Shown: piece after piece, positions 14,184 through 21,004 of the stretch
How the letters are laid out: every line of letters begins with the position of its first letter
How positions within the stretch are numbered: the first letter of the stretch is position 1
Origin: Methanosarcinales archaeon
GTDB taxonomy: Archaea; Halobacteriota; Methanosarcinia; Methanotrichales; Methanotrichaceae
Length of the DNA: 21,004 bases
Direction of reading: 5' to 3'
Assembly: GCA_013415595.1 (NCBI GenBank)
Contig: JAAEEW010000180.1
Span: 1-21,004 of the forward strand
Position numbers and translations under genes: made by a program
The notes under the pieces: model-generated
The model's database searches: none
What the model was told of the DNA's origin: nothing
What the model saw: only the letters and a program-made list of their open reading frames with translations

Positions 14184-15146
14184 ATGTTGAAAGTAGGATA
14201 TCTCTCCATTGCCAGCCCGATAACCGTCACCACCTCAGCGTCAGGCGAAGGCATGTCCACCCTGGCAGGACAGGTCCTGCTGGAGGGATTCAATCTGGAT
14301 GAGATGTCCGTTTCCGAGCTGGAGGGAGCCTGCAATGGTGGGGGGCATCCCCGGGTGCTGGGCTTCTCGGCCAGAGGGCGGGAGATGGGCCCTCTCCTGG
14401 AGGCGGCGAGCTATGCCCGGGAAAACCGTTACCTGATGGAGCTGGACCTGACCGGCAGGTCGGACCTGAATATCAGCCGCCTATCCCTGATAGTGAAGGC
14501 CATCAAGGAGAAGGGCGCGGCCCTCTCCCTTCGAGTCAGGGCGGACCTCATCGACACCCCGGGGGCGAAAGCCCTGCAGGAGGCCGGCCTGGACCTGCTG
14601 AACCTGGACGTGGAGGGCCTTGATGGCATCTCCCCCCGCATGGTGCGCAAGCTCTCCGACGGCAAGTCCTCCCCCATCATGGTCACCGGGAGGTTTGGCG
14701 ATTTTGGAGCCGCCAAGAGGCTTCTGTCCATGGGGGCATCCCTGGTCTGCCTCAAGAATCCGGACCCGGAGTTCGCCGACTGGCTGACCGGGGCCATGTC
14801 CCAGTACGAGCGTCTCATCGGCTGGTACAACGCCCCCAAGCACATCTGCTCCGGCGGCGACCTGCGGGGCCTGGCCTTCTGCTGCCCTCCGGTCAAGAGC
14901 TGTCCGGTTCTCGGGGCCCTGAAGAAGGCGGGAATGACCCCTGAAGAGTTCGTGCATAAAAAGCAGGACCTGGCCAGGGGAACGCCACTGCAGTTCGGCG
15001 ACGGCACCTGTTTTGGCAGCCTGGTGTGGTGCTGCAAGATCTCCAAGCCCTGCTTCATGAGGGATGCAGTTCTCCAGAGCATGAATCTCTCCGAGAGCGA
15101 TTATATGAATCTCAAGCGCCAGCTGGCAGATGAGCTGCTGAAATGA
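14184..15146 (+). CDS. Methanogenesis marker 9 domain protein
   Basis: Function unknown; the C-terminal domain is, from memory, the one found almost only in organisms that encode methyl-coenzyme M reductase. Residues 1-200 look like a TIM-barrel flavin enzyme related to dihydroorotate dehydrogenase (MLKVGYLSIASPITVT at the start, alternating strands and helices, MVTGRFGDFGAAKRLLSMGA near the phosphate-binding end). Residues 215-300 hold eight cysteines: HIC, AFCCPP, KSC, DGTC, VWCC and KPC (positions 222, 233, 234, 240, 276, 283, 284, 290), probably for Fe-S clusters. I chose the ATG at 14184 (320 aa); a TTG at 14172 adds four residues, and neither has a clear ribosome-binding site, so the message may have a short or absent leader. 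It overlaps the next gene by four bases. Confidence 0.75.
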   Translation: MLKVGYLSIASPITVTTSASGEGMSTLAGQVLLEGFNLDEMSVSELEGACNGGGHPRVLGFSARGREMGPLLEAASYARENRYLMELDLTGRSDLNISRLSLIVKAIKEKGAALSLRVRADLIDTPGAKALQEAGLDLLNLDVEGLDGISPRMVRKLSDGKSSPIMVTGRFGDFGAAKRLLSMGASLVCLKNPDPEFADWLTGAMSQYERLIGWYNAPKHICSGGDLRGLAFCCPPVKSCPVLGALKKAGMTPEEFVHKKQDLARGTPLQFGDGTCFGSLVWCCKISKPCFMRDAVLQSMNLSESDYMNLKRQLADELLK

Positions 15147-15988
15147 GTCCCGATTCAATCGCCCAGTCCGCTCAACTGGCCATGCTGCTGGAACTCTCCT
15201 CCAGCCCCAAGCCGGGAAACGTCGACCGCTGCCACGACCACCCGGATATCGGCTTTCATCATTTCCTGGCCAGCGCCGTCCTGGTCTATCCGGTATTTCG
15301 CCGGGCCGCACAGGGGCAGGAAGGTCTGGGCCGCCTGATCCGAGAGGCGGTCTCTGTCTGGCGGGAGTGGGGCCTGGACGGGAACACCCACTTCGGGGAG
15401 ATCACCCTGCTCATGCCCCTGGCTGCCGCCGCCGGGAGGGGCGGCCTGCTGGAAGAGGAGGTGGCCAGGGTCCTGGAGTGCACCACAGTCGAGGACTCGA
15501 GCCAGTTCTATCGGGCCTTCGCCATGGCCGGAGCCAGGGTGGCGGAGGTGGGCCAGTTCAGCCTCCAGGACGAGGGGGCGGCTGAAGAGGTGGCCAGGCA
15601 GGGAAAGACCCTGCTGGAGCTGATGAAGCTATCCCGGGGGCACGACCTGGTGGCCCGGGAGTGGGCCACGGGCTGTGCCCACAGCTTCATGCTCTCCGAC
15701 ATCCTGATGCAGGAGTGTGAGGCCCGGGATCTGAACGACGCCGTGGTGGTGACCTTCCTGCGGGCTTTAGCAGCCGGGCAGGACAGCCTGGTCCGCTCCA
15801 AGTTCGGCGAGGCCCGGGCCAGGGAGGTCTCCTCGCTGGCAAAGAGCGCCCTGTCCGCCCCCGACATCCTGGCCAGCGCCCGGGAGATGGACCTCCACCT
15901 GCTGCAGCAGGACATAAATCCCGGATCGACGGCGGACCTCATCGGTGCGGCGTTGTTCATCTCCCTGCACAGGGGACTGAAATTTTAG
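15143..15988 (+). CDS. CitG-family protein (triphosphoribosyl-dephospho-CoA synthase-like)
   Basis: The family's known reaction makes the prosthetic-group precursor of citrate lyase from ATP and dephospho-CoA, but methanogens have no citrate lyase operon, so the substrate here is probably different. The 281-aa protein has the family signature SSPKPGNVDRCHDHPDIGFHHF at about residues 16-37 and NTHFGEITLLMPLAAAAG at about 80-97, and is otherwise alpha-helical. The ATG overlaps the marker 9 stop (ATGA), implying coupled translation. CitG-like and DUF447 genes also occur together in tetrahydromethanopterin gene clusters of methylotrophic bacteria, as I recall, which would hint at a pterin or phosphoribosyl cofactor role. 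Confidence 0.85.
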   Translation: MSPDSIAQSAQLAMLLELSSSPKPGNVDRCHDHPDIGFHHFLASAVLVYPVFRRAAQGQEGLGRLIREAVSVWREWGLDGNTHFGEITLLMPLAAAAGRGGLLEEEVARVLECTTVEDSSQFYRAFAMAGARVAEVGQFSLQDEGAAEEVARQGKTLLELMKLSRGHDLVAREWATGCAHSFMLSDILMQECEARDLNDAVVVTFLRALAAGQDSLVRSKFGEARAREVSSLAKSALSAPDILASAREMDLHLLQQDINPGSTADLIGAALFISLHRGLKF

Positions 15989-15997
15989 GAGATAGCG

Positions 15998-16582
15998 ATG
16001 ATCAAAGATGCACAGCGGCTGAAAGAGCTGGGAATTCACCCCGGAATCAGCGAAGTCATTGTCACCACCGAGGTTGACAAAGTTCCCAACGCAGCGCCCA
16101 TCGGCATAGTCTGGGACGAGGACTCCATCATCCTGAGGCTCTTCCTGGGCACCCACACCTACGAGAACATTTTGACCACCGGCACCTTCGTGGCCAACGT
16201 TATCCACGACCCCATAATCTTCGTGGAGGCGGCCATGAACGACCTCTCCCCGGATTGCTTCCAGCATCGGGACGGAGTCCTGACCCTGAAGGACGCCGAG
16301 TCCTGGGCTCTGTTCAAATGCGATCCCTTCCGCACGGACATCATGATGCTGCCCATCGAGTTTGTCAGGGGCCAGGTGCTGTGGCAGGACTTCCGGGCGG
16401 TGAACCGGGGGACCAACCTGGTGGTGGAGTCGGCCATCGCCGCCACCCGCTACCAGGCCCTGGCTCAGGACAAGTACCTGGACGACATCCGGGCCTGGAA
16501 CAGAATAATCAATCGCTGTGGAGGTCCCCGGGACAAAGAGGCCATGCGCCGGCTGGACGACTACCTCTGGGAGAACCGGTGA
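15998..16582 (+). CDS. DUF447 family protein, likely FMN-binding
   Basis: Uncharacterised family of about 190 aa with a split-barrel flavin-binding fold. The N-terminal half contains GISEVIVTTEVD followed by NAAPIGIVWDEDSIILRLFLGTHTYENIL, which is the typical flavin-binding strand-turn pattern, and FVANVIHDP. The second half carries FKCDPFRTDIM and a C-terminal helical region. No signal peptide or membrane segment is present. The ATG has TAGGAGAT 5 bases upstream and follows the CitG-family stop by nine bases. No biochemical role is known to me; its position with the marker 9 and CitG genes suggests one pathway. Confidence 0.88.
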   Translation: MIKDAQRLKELGIHPGISEVIVTTEVDKVPNAAPIGIVWDEDSIILRLFLGTHTYENILTTGTFVANVIHDPIIFVEAAMNDLSPDCFQHRDGVLTLKDAESWALFKCDPFRTDIMMLPIEFVRGQVLWQDFRAVNRGTNLVVESAIAATRYQALAQDKYLDDIRAWNRIINRCGGPRDKEAMRRLDDYLWENR

Positions 16583-16592
16583 CCTGCGGATC

Positions 16593-17261
16593 ATGAGCAT
16601 CAACCGTCTCCCCTCCGGCTGCCCGGGCATCGACCGCATCCTGGGCGGGGGCTTCGAGGCAGGGATCATCACCCAGCTCTACGGGCCTTCGGGCTCCGGC
16701 AAGACCAACCTGGTCCTGCAGCTAATGGTCCAGGCGGTCAACCGGGGAAAGCGGGTCATACTCATCGACACCGAGGGATTCTCTGCCGAGCGGTTCAGCC
16801 AGATTGCCGGAGAGGGGGCCAGGGAGCTGGCCACCCGGATCATCGTCTTCGAGCCCCTGAGCCTGGAAGAGCAGCACGCCTGCATCCGGGACGCCTCCCG
16901 GCTGGCCGGGGAGGGTGTAGGCCTTCTGGTGGTGGACTCGGCCACCTCCCTCTACCGGGCCGTTTTAGAGGCAGACGACAACCGCCAGGTGCGAAAGGTG
17001 CTGACCTCCCAGATGTCCGAGCTGCAGGAGATCGCCAGAAGACAGCGCATCCCGGTGGCGATAACCAATCAGGTGTACATGGACGTGGAGTCCGGCCAGC
17101 TCCGGCCGATAGGGGGGACCTCCATGGAGCACATCTGCAAGGCCATCGTCTCCCTGGAAAAGGTGGGCGAAGGGCTGAGGCGGGCCCGGCTGGTCAAGCA
17201 CCGTTCCCAGCCCGAGGGGGAGACGGCGGAGTTCAGGATCACCGCCACCGGGCTGGTCTAG
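16593..17261 (+). CDS. radB: DNA repair and recombination protein RadB
   Basis: RecA/RadA-superfamily ATPase found only in archaea (Euryarchaeota), thought to assist RadA in homologous recombination. The 222-aa product consists of the ATPase core only, without the N-terminal helix-hairpin-helix domain of RadA. Walker A is GPSGSGKT at residues 31-38 and Walker B is LLVVDS at 111-116; ITNQVYMDV and GGTSMEH are later core motifs. The ATG at 16593 gives the family length; the in-frame extension to 16518 overlaps the DUF447 gene and has no RadB similarity. GGTGA at the end of the DUF447 gene lies 10 bases before the start, so it is probably the last gene of the operon. Confidence 0.94.
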   Translation: MSINRLPSGCPGIDRILGGGFEAGIITQLYGPSGSGKTNLVLQLMVQAVNRGKRVILIDTEGFSAERFSQIAGEGARELATRIIVFEPLSLEEQHACIRDASRLAGEGVGLLVVDSATSLYRAVLEADDNRQVRKVLTSQMSELQEIARRQRIPVAITNQVYMDVESGQLRPIGGTSMEHICKAIVSLEKVGEGLRRARLVKHRSQPEGETAEFRITATGLV

Positions 17262-17308
17262 TCCTGGACCTCTTTGCCCTGATCCAGCCCCTGGTCGGGA
17301 TGTCCCAT

Positions 17309-17785
17309 CTACAGCCGTCTTCTCATGATCAGGGCTGCCTCGCCGTCGGAGTAGTAGCCGGGACAGACCCCCTCCGGCTCAAATCCCAGGGAGGTGTAGA
17401 GGGCCTGAGCTTTTCTGTTGCTGATCCGCACCTCCAGGGTGGAGCTGACCGCTCCCAGTTGCCTGAAGATCTTCAGCAGGGAGAGCATCAGCCTCCTGCC
17501 CACCCCCCGGCCCTGGTAAGTGCTCCTGACCGCCAGCCAGAAGACCCGGCCCTCCAGGGGGGTGTGCTTGAATCCCAGGATGAACCCGGCCAGCCTGCCC
17601 GAGGACTCGGCCACCAGGATGGTGCGGGGGTGGTACTCGTAGAAGGTGGTGAAGATCTGGGGGCTGTACCCGCCGAAGACCTCCCGGTCCAGGTCCATCA
17701 CCTGGGGAAGGTCCTGGGGCTCGAACTGGCGGATGATCAGATCTGCCGGGTCGCTTATTCTGGCTGGCCTGTCGCTTGCACTCAT
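17309..17785 (-). CDS. GNAT-family N-acetyltransferase (RimI-like)
   Basis: Acetyl-CoA-dependent acetyltransferase, probably of protein N-termini or small amines; the substrate cannot be read from the sequence. The acetyl-CoA loop is RSTYQGRGVGRRLM (residues 87-100) and the downstream EVRISNRKAQALYTSLGFEPEG (119-140) is the RimI/NAA10-type pattern that includes the catalytic tyrosine region. The first 15 residues are a polar extension before the core (LIIRQFEPQDLPQVM). The ATG is preceded at close range by GAGGAA. It converges with radB (47-base gap) and has its own TATA box upstream. Confidence 0.9.
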   Translation of the reverse strand: MSASDRPARISDPADLIIRQFEPQDLPQVMDLDREVFGGYSPQIFTTFYEYHPRTILVAESSGRLAGFILGFKHTPLEGRVFWLAVRSTYQGRGVGRRLMLSLLKIFRQLGAVSSTLEVRISNRKAQALYTSLGFEPEGVCPGYYSDGEAALIMRRRL

Positions 17786-17809
17786 TTCCTCAAAGTCCGT
17801 AGTAGTTTA

Positions 17810-17825
17810 ATAATAAATTTAAAAA
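17810..17825 (-). promoter_or_regulatory. TATA box of the GNAT gene
   Basis: AT-only block TTTTTAAATTTATTATTAAAC on the minus strand (about 17806-17826), centred roughly 33 bases upstream of the ATG at 17785. The predicted transcription start is near 17792, leaving a leader of under 10 bases. Confidence 0.5.
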
Positions 17826-17856
17826 TGCTGAGCATCCGGGCCCGGCTGGCCCGGCC

Positions 17857-18336
17857 TTACCGGAGGACGTTCTCTCTGCCCTTGGTGGCGGTTATGTAAG
17901 CCCAGTCCGTCAGGCGGTCGTTGTCCACGCCGTTCGGGTACCTGGACCAGTTGGAGCCCTCGTCTTCGTCATCCTCTAAAATAGGGGTGCGATCGATCTC
18001 CTCGCCGCTGGCGCTGTAGAGGATGGCCGAGGCGTTGATCTCGTGCGTCCACCGGGGGTCGCCGGTGACCACCTTGTAGCCGTTTGCCGGGATCACCGTT
18101 CCCGGGGCCATCTCCATGGAGCCGGACCAGGGGTAGGCCTGAACCACTACCACCCAGCCGCCAATGTCCACATTGTCCGGCCCGGGATTGTAAATCTCCA
18201 CCCACTCTGCGGCCAGGGGATCGTTAGCGGAAGGATTTAGGGCGATCTCATTTATCACCACGCCGCACAGAGCCGTGCTCGAGGCGGCCAGGATGCCCGC
18301 CATCAGGGATAGCACGATCAGCATCGATCTTCTCAT
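17857..18336 (-). CDS. Secreted lamin-tail-domain (LTD) protein
   Basis: Exported or surface protein with a signal peptide: MRRSMLIVLSLMAGILAASSTALC at residues 1-24 has a short basic end, a hydrophobic core and an AxC-type end (a lipobox is not clear). The rest is a single LTD immunoglobulin-like domain: VVINEIALNPSANDP, then AEWVEIYNPGPDNVDIGGW, then PGTVIPANGYKVVTGD, ending with the SNWSRYPNGVDND and TKGRENVL region. LTD domains bind DNA or sit on the cell surface in various archaea, so the function is open. The ATG at 18336 is preferred over the in-frame GTG at 18348, which sits directly against the AAGGAG site; that site is 11 bases from the ATG. Confidence 0.85.
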   Translation of the reverse strand: MRRSMLIVLSLMAGILAASSTALCGVVINEIALNPSANDPLAAEWVEIYNPGPDNVDIGGWVVVVQAYPWSGSMEMAPGTVIPANGYKVVTGDPRWTHEINASAILYSASGEEIDRTPILEDDEDEGSNWSRYPNGVDNDRLTDWAYITATKGRENVLR

Positions 18337-18383
18337 AAGTTGATCCACTCCTTGATGGTGGATGGGCTCGAGAAGTATTTAGG

Positions 18384-18400
18384 GTTTTTCGAAAAAAAGC
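18384..18400 (-). terminator. T-tract between the HAD hydrolase and LTD genes
   Basis: On the minus strand GGCTTTTTTTCGAAAAACCC includes seven T in a row, with an AT dyad TTTTTCGAAAAA. It lies about 110 bases downstream of the HAD gene stop (18510) and about 50 bases upstream of the LTD gene, where TAAATACTT (about 18374-18383) is a candidate TATA element. The tract therefore likely separates the two transcripts. Confidence 0.4.
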
Positions 18401-18509
18401 CACCTCGCCGCCAGAGCCCCCCGTTCCGCTTTGCTCCCTTCGCTGAGGCGGGCCAGAGGGCGGTCCTTTTCAGCCAGGCGGTGCCGTCTCCTTCGGACCC
18501 TCTGCCCCC

Positions 18510-19283
18510 TCACAGCAGCTTTCCCAGGTGGGCCAGGGAGTCCAGCACCAGGTCCGGGCTGACCGCCGAGGCCCTGGCCACCTCCTCTCTGTACTTGCCG
18601 GTCTTGACCAGTATGCCCTTCATGCCCAGGTCCTGGGCGCCGCCCACGTCGGTGTTGATGTCGTCTCCGACCATGGCCACCTCCTCCGCCGGCAGCCCCA
18701 GGTCCCGCAGCCCCATCTGGAAGAACTCTGCGGAGGGCTTGCCCATGAGGGTGGCCTTCTTTCCGGTGGCGTACTCCAGGGCAGCCACGAAGGGCCCGGT
18801 GGACAGGACCAGGCCCTCGGGCTCCATCCAGTAGCGGTCCATCTCCAGGGCCAGGATCTGGCTTCCCTCCATTATCAGCCGCAGGGCCTGGTTGAGGCGC
18901 TGGAAGGTGAAGTCCGGTCCGGCATCCCCCACCACCACATAGTCCACGTCCTCCTCCGCCACCTTGATGCCGGCGTCGGTGAAGTCCTGATGGACGTTGC
19001 CGGTGGTCACCAGAAAGCAGCTTTCCTTCTTATGCCGTCTCATGAACTCCACCGCCGCCAGAGGGGGGGTGAAGATGAAGCTCTCCGGAATGCTGTAGCC
19101 CAGATTCTGCAGCCTCTCGGCTACAGCCCTCCTCCGCCGCCTGGTGGAGTTGGAGACGAAGCGGTACTCGTACCCGGCCTGGTCCAGGCGCTCCAGAAGC
19201 TCCCGCACGCCGGGAATGGGCTCCTTTCCCACGTAGAGGACGCCGTCCAGGTCGATCAAAAAGCCGTTCACGTCGATGTCCAC
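18510..19283 (-). CDS. HAD-superfamily class IIA hydrolase (NagD/PGP-like phosphatase)
   Basis: Phosphatase or nucleotidase-like enzyme of the HAD-IIA family; the physiological substrate is unknown. All four HAD motifs are visible: DLDGVLY (motif I, residues 11-17, nucleophile and acid aspartates), SNST (motif II), GKPS (motif III lysine) and GDDINTDVGGAQ (motif IV). The IIA-type cap holds FTPPLAAVEFMRRH and VVVGDAGPDFTFQRLNQAL. I start at the GTG at 19283 (258 aa, the family size). The frame stays open upstream to an ATG-like start at 19448, but that extension is charged, has no family similarity and contains the TATA box ATTTATTAAT at 19318-19327, just before the GTG. No Shine-Dalgarno is visible. 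Confidence 0.9.
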   Translation of the reverse strand: MDIDVNGFLIDLDGVLYVGKEPIPGVRELLERLDQAGYEYRFVSNSTRRRRRAVAERLQNLGYSIPESFIFTPPLAAVEFMRRHKKESCFLVTTGNVHQDFTDAGIKVAEEDVDYVVVGDAGPDFTFQRLNQALRLIMEGSQILALEMDRYWMEPEGLVLSTGPFVAALEYATGKKATLMGKPSAEFFQMGLRDLGLPAEEVAMVGDDINTDVGGAQDLGMKGILVKTGKYREEVARASAVSPDLVLDSLAHLGKLL

Positions 19284-19317
19284 AACTGATCGCCGGAAGG
19301 TGGTTAGCGTCTTTTTG

Positions 19318-19327
19318 ATTAATAAAT
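19318..19327 (-). promoter_or_regulatory. TATA box of the HAD hydrolase gene
   Basis: ATTTATTAAT on the minus strand, followed by AAAAAG, lies 35-45 bases upstream of the GTG at 19283. The predicted start of transcription (about 19296) leaves a leader of roughly 13 bases. The divergent gene on the plus strand has TTTAAAAA at 19421-19428, so this 177-base gap holds two promoters. Confidence 0.45.
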
Positions 19328-19460
19328 CCGGCCCCCGGATTTCGCCGGCCGGCCGGGATTCTCGGGCCGCCGCCCCCATCTCCAAAAGCAGCCTATTACC
19401 AAGGGGGCCCTTCAGCAGCTTTAAAAACAATGTCCTCCTCCCAATCACTGGAGTTTATGG

Positions 19461-20123
19461 ATGATGTCGCAGGCAATGAGGCGGGTGGTTCTGATGGCGC
19501 TTGGTCTGACGATCCTGTTTATGGTCCATTCAGCCCTGGCTGAAGCGCCAGACGATCCCGGCGAATTCCAGGGCATCACCTACCTGATCAGCCCCTCCCG
19601 GGTGGCAGTTGAGCAGCCGGTCAACGGCTCGAGCTACAACCTCTCGGTTTACGTCAAGGTGAACAACCTGACCCTGACCGACCGGTCGGAAGGCCCGGTC
19701 AACATGACCGTCCGGGACAGCTTCTGGCGGGGGATTCACACTTACGACCTGACATTCGAACGAAACCTCTCCGGCGTCCTGCGCTTCGAGGTGCCGGTGC
19801 ACGAACAGCGGTTCATCACCCCGGTCAAGACCGCCGGGCCGGTAAAGGTGGTCCTGCCCCCGGGATATTCCACCGGCGACCGTCTCCTGGGGATATCCAG
19901 TCCCGACCCGGACGTGGTGGAGGCAAACGGCACCGTCCTTCTCTGGAAGCCATCGGCGGAGGAGAGGATCATCGAGGTCAGCTACTACAAGAGCAACGCC
20001 CCCCGGAACCTGAGGATGGCCTTCCTGTTCATCTCCCTGCTGGGAGTGGCCCTGGGGATTTACTATTATCTCAACCTGCGCAGGCTGAGGTCCTTCCAGG
20101 CCGACGACTGGCACCAGCCGTGA
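19461..20123 (+). CDS. Signal-peptide, C-terminally anchored membrane protein (DUF5803-like)
   Basis: Function unknown. The 220-aa protein has an N-terminal signal or anchor helix (residues 6-27, VVLMALGLTILFMVHSALA), an extracellular domain of about 150 residues made of alternating beta strands with Asn-rich NxT/NxS sites (for example NGSS, NLTL, NMTV, NLSG, NGTV), and a single C-terminal membrane helix near residues 185-204 (MAFLFISLLGVALGIYYYL) followed by a short basic cytoplasmic tail. The overall shape resembles DUF5803 proteins, but that label is from memory. The ATG has GGAG 7 bases upstream and a TATA-like TTTAAAAA about 35 bases upstream. MMSQAMRR offers nearby alternative starts. 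Confidence 0.78.
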   Translation: MMSQAMRRVVLMALGLTILFMVHSALAEAPDDPGEFQGITYLISPSRVAVEQPVNGSSYNLSVYVKVNNLTLTDRSEGPVNMTVRDSFWRGIHTYDLTFERNLSGVLRFEVPVHEQRFITPVKTAGPVKVVLPPGYSTGDRLLGISSPDPDVVEANGTVLLWKPSAEERIIEVSYYKSNAPRNLRMAFLFISLLGVALGIYYYLNLRRLRSFQADDWHQP

Positions 20124-20220
20124 TCTCCCCGGTCAGAGGCCCTCGATTGAAGTCCTCCCTTCCCTGGAACATCTGCAGGAAACCAGCATCTCTAAGTAGA
20201 TTCAGGTCTGACTGGAAGTC

Positions 20221-20907
20221 ATGAGCAGACCGAGTTCCATCTGCGACCGGGTCTACGCCGTCGGCGGGCCGGGTCTGTCTGCAGGGGACGATTGCTGCGT
20301 CTATCTGGTGGATGCCAAAGACGACCTCGTCCTCATCGACGCCGGTGCCGGGAGGGGCCTGGACCGCATTCTAAAAAACGTCAAAAACGTGGGCTACGAG
20401 CCCCATCTGATAACCTACGTGGTGGCCACCCACTGCCACATCGACCACATCGGAGGCCTCCATCCCCTGGTCAACCTGTACGGGCCGAAGGTCATCGCCC
20501 ACCAGCTCGACCGGGCGGGGATTGAGGAGGTTCACGACGACCTCACCGCAGCCGGGATGTACGGAGTGCAGTACAAGCCGACCCGGGTGGACCTGGTGCT
20601 GCAGGGAGAGGAAGAGGCCCACCGGCTGGGGGACCTGGACTTCCATTTCGTCCACACTCCGGGGCACACCCCGGGCTCCATCGCCGTCTACCTGGATACC
20701 AGAGACGGCCGGGTGCTCTTCGGCCAGGACATTCACGGTCCGTTCTATCCCTCCTGGGGATCGGACCTGGCTATGTGGCGGATGTCCATGGAGCGGCTGA
20801 TCTCCCTGCAGGCCGATTACCTGTGCGAGGGCCACGCCGGAGTCTACAGGGGCCAGAAGGTCCAGGGGTACATCGAGTCCTACCTGAGGAGATACGGGGC
20901 GGATTGA
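20221..20907 (+). CDS. Metallo-beta-lactamase-fold metallo-hydrolase
   Basis: Zinc-dependent hydrolase of the MBL superfamily (glyoxalase II/thioesterase-like); the substrate is unknown. All metal ligands are visible: H71, H73, D75 and H76 in THCHIDHIGG, H149 in HTPGHTPGS, D170 in GQDIHG and H205 in EGHAG. The protein has 228 aa, no signal peptide and no membrane segment, so it is cytoplasmic. The start ATG follows a weak GGAAG; the 97-base gap before it contains no clear TATA element, so it could be read through from the upstream gene. No neighbour on the right is complete within the window. Confidence 0.93.
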   Translation: MSRPSSICDRVYAVGGPGLSAGDDCCVYLVDAKDDLVLIDAGAGRGLDRILKNVKNVGYEPHLITYVVATHCHIDHIGGLHPLVNLYGPKVIAHQLDRAGIEEVHDDLTAAGMYGVQYKPTRVDLVLQGEEEAHRLGDLDFHFVHTPGHTPGSIAVYLDTRDGRVLFGQDIHGPFYPSWGSDLAMWRMSMERLISLQADYLCEGHAGVYRGQKVQGYIESYLRRYGAD

Positions 20908-21004
20908 CCGGGCGGGACGTGATCTTTCGGGCCAGGCTCCCTTGAAGGGTAGGTTTTCCTGGACTATGATGGCCCGGGCTTCCCGGTTATCTGGAAGACC
21001 TCAT
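20908..21004. other. Right edge without a recognised gene
   Basis: The last 97 bases follow the MBL-fold hydrolase stop. They show no gene start, ribosome-binding site or structure that I can support; a gene could begin or end just outside the window. Confidence 0.3.

Noticed and set aside
1..21004. CRISPR array, tRNA, rRNA, insertion sequence or prophage
   Set aside because: I saw no regularly spaced repeats of CRISPR size, no tRNA-like T-loop or anticodon arm arrangement, no rRNA, and no transposase or integrase motif.

Overview
The window comes from a methanogenic archaeon. It carries an F420H2-dehydrogenase-type (Fpo) respiratory operon, deoxyhypusine synthase, RadB, a methanogenesis-marker protein, archaeal TATA boxes and Shine-Dalgarno sites of the GGAGG/AGGTGA type. 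The fpo operon has no fpoF or fpoO gene next to it, and FpoI has a long lysine/alanine-rich tail. Together these point to the aceticlastic genus Methanothrix (Methanosaeta). That genus assignment is an inference from gene content, not from a database search.

Layout. Positions 1-495 hold no gene I can defend; there are hairpins, one 11-base direct repeat and two doubtful mini-ORFs. On the minus strand, 496-2294 holds a small four-cysteine protein, the flavin prenyltransferase ubiX and deoxyhypusine synthase, each with its own translation or promoter signals. A divergent promoter at about 2371-2416 then drives the plus-strand fpo operon (2417-12711): fpoA, B, CD (fused), H, I, J split in two, K, L, M and N. 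Genes are overlapping or separated by 34 bases at most, nearly all have strong ribosome-binding sites, and a T-rich terminator follows.

Positions 12712-13151 are non-coding as far as I can see. On the minus strand, a 123-aa protein of unknown function and a COG2426-type small membrane protein form a short operon (13152-14022). A divergent plus-strand operon (14184-17261) encodes a methanogenesis marker 9 protein, a CitG-family protein, a DUF447 flavin-binding protein and RadB. The rest are single genes: a GNAT acetyltransferase, a secreted lamin-tail-domain protein and a HAD-IIA hydrolase on the minus strand, then a signal-peptide/membrane-anchor protein and a metallo-beta-lactamase-fold hydrolase on the plus strand.

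How they work together. Fpo is the proton-pumping complex that passes electrons to methanophenazine, feeding the heterodisulfide reductase step of methanogenesis. Without FpoF (the F420H2-oxidising subunit), reduced ferredoxin is the likely donor, probably entering through FpoB/FpoI. UbiX makes prenylated FMN for UbiD-type decarboxylases, which in archaea may include one in the modified mevalonate pathway that makes lipid and methanophenazine side chains. The marker 9-CitG-DUF447 operon is the best candidate here for an undescribed system: a methanogen-linked set of unassigned enzymes that looks like cofactor biosynthesis or maintenance, co-transcribed with a recombinase paralogue.
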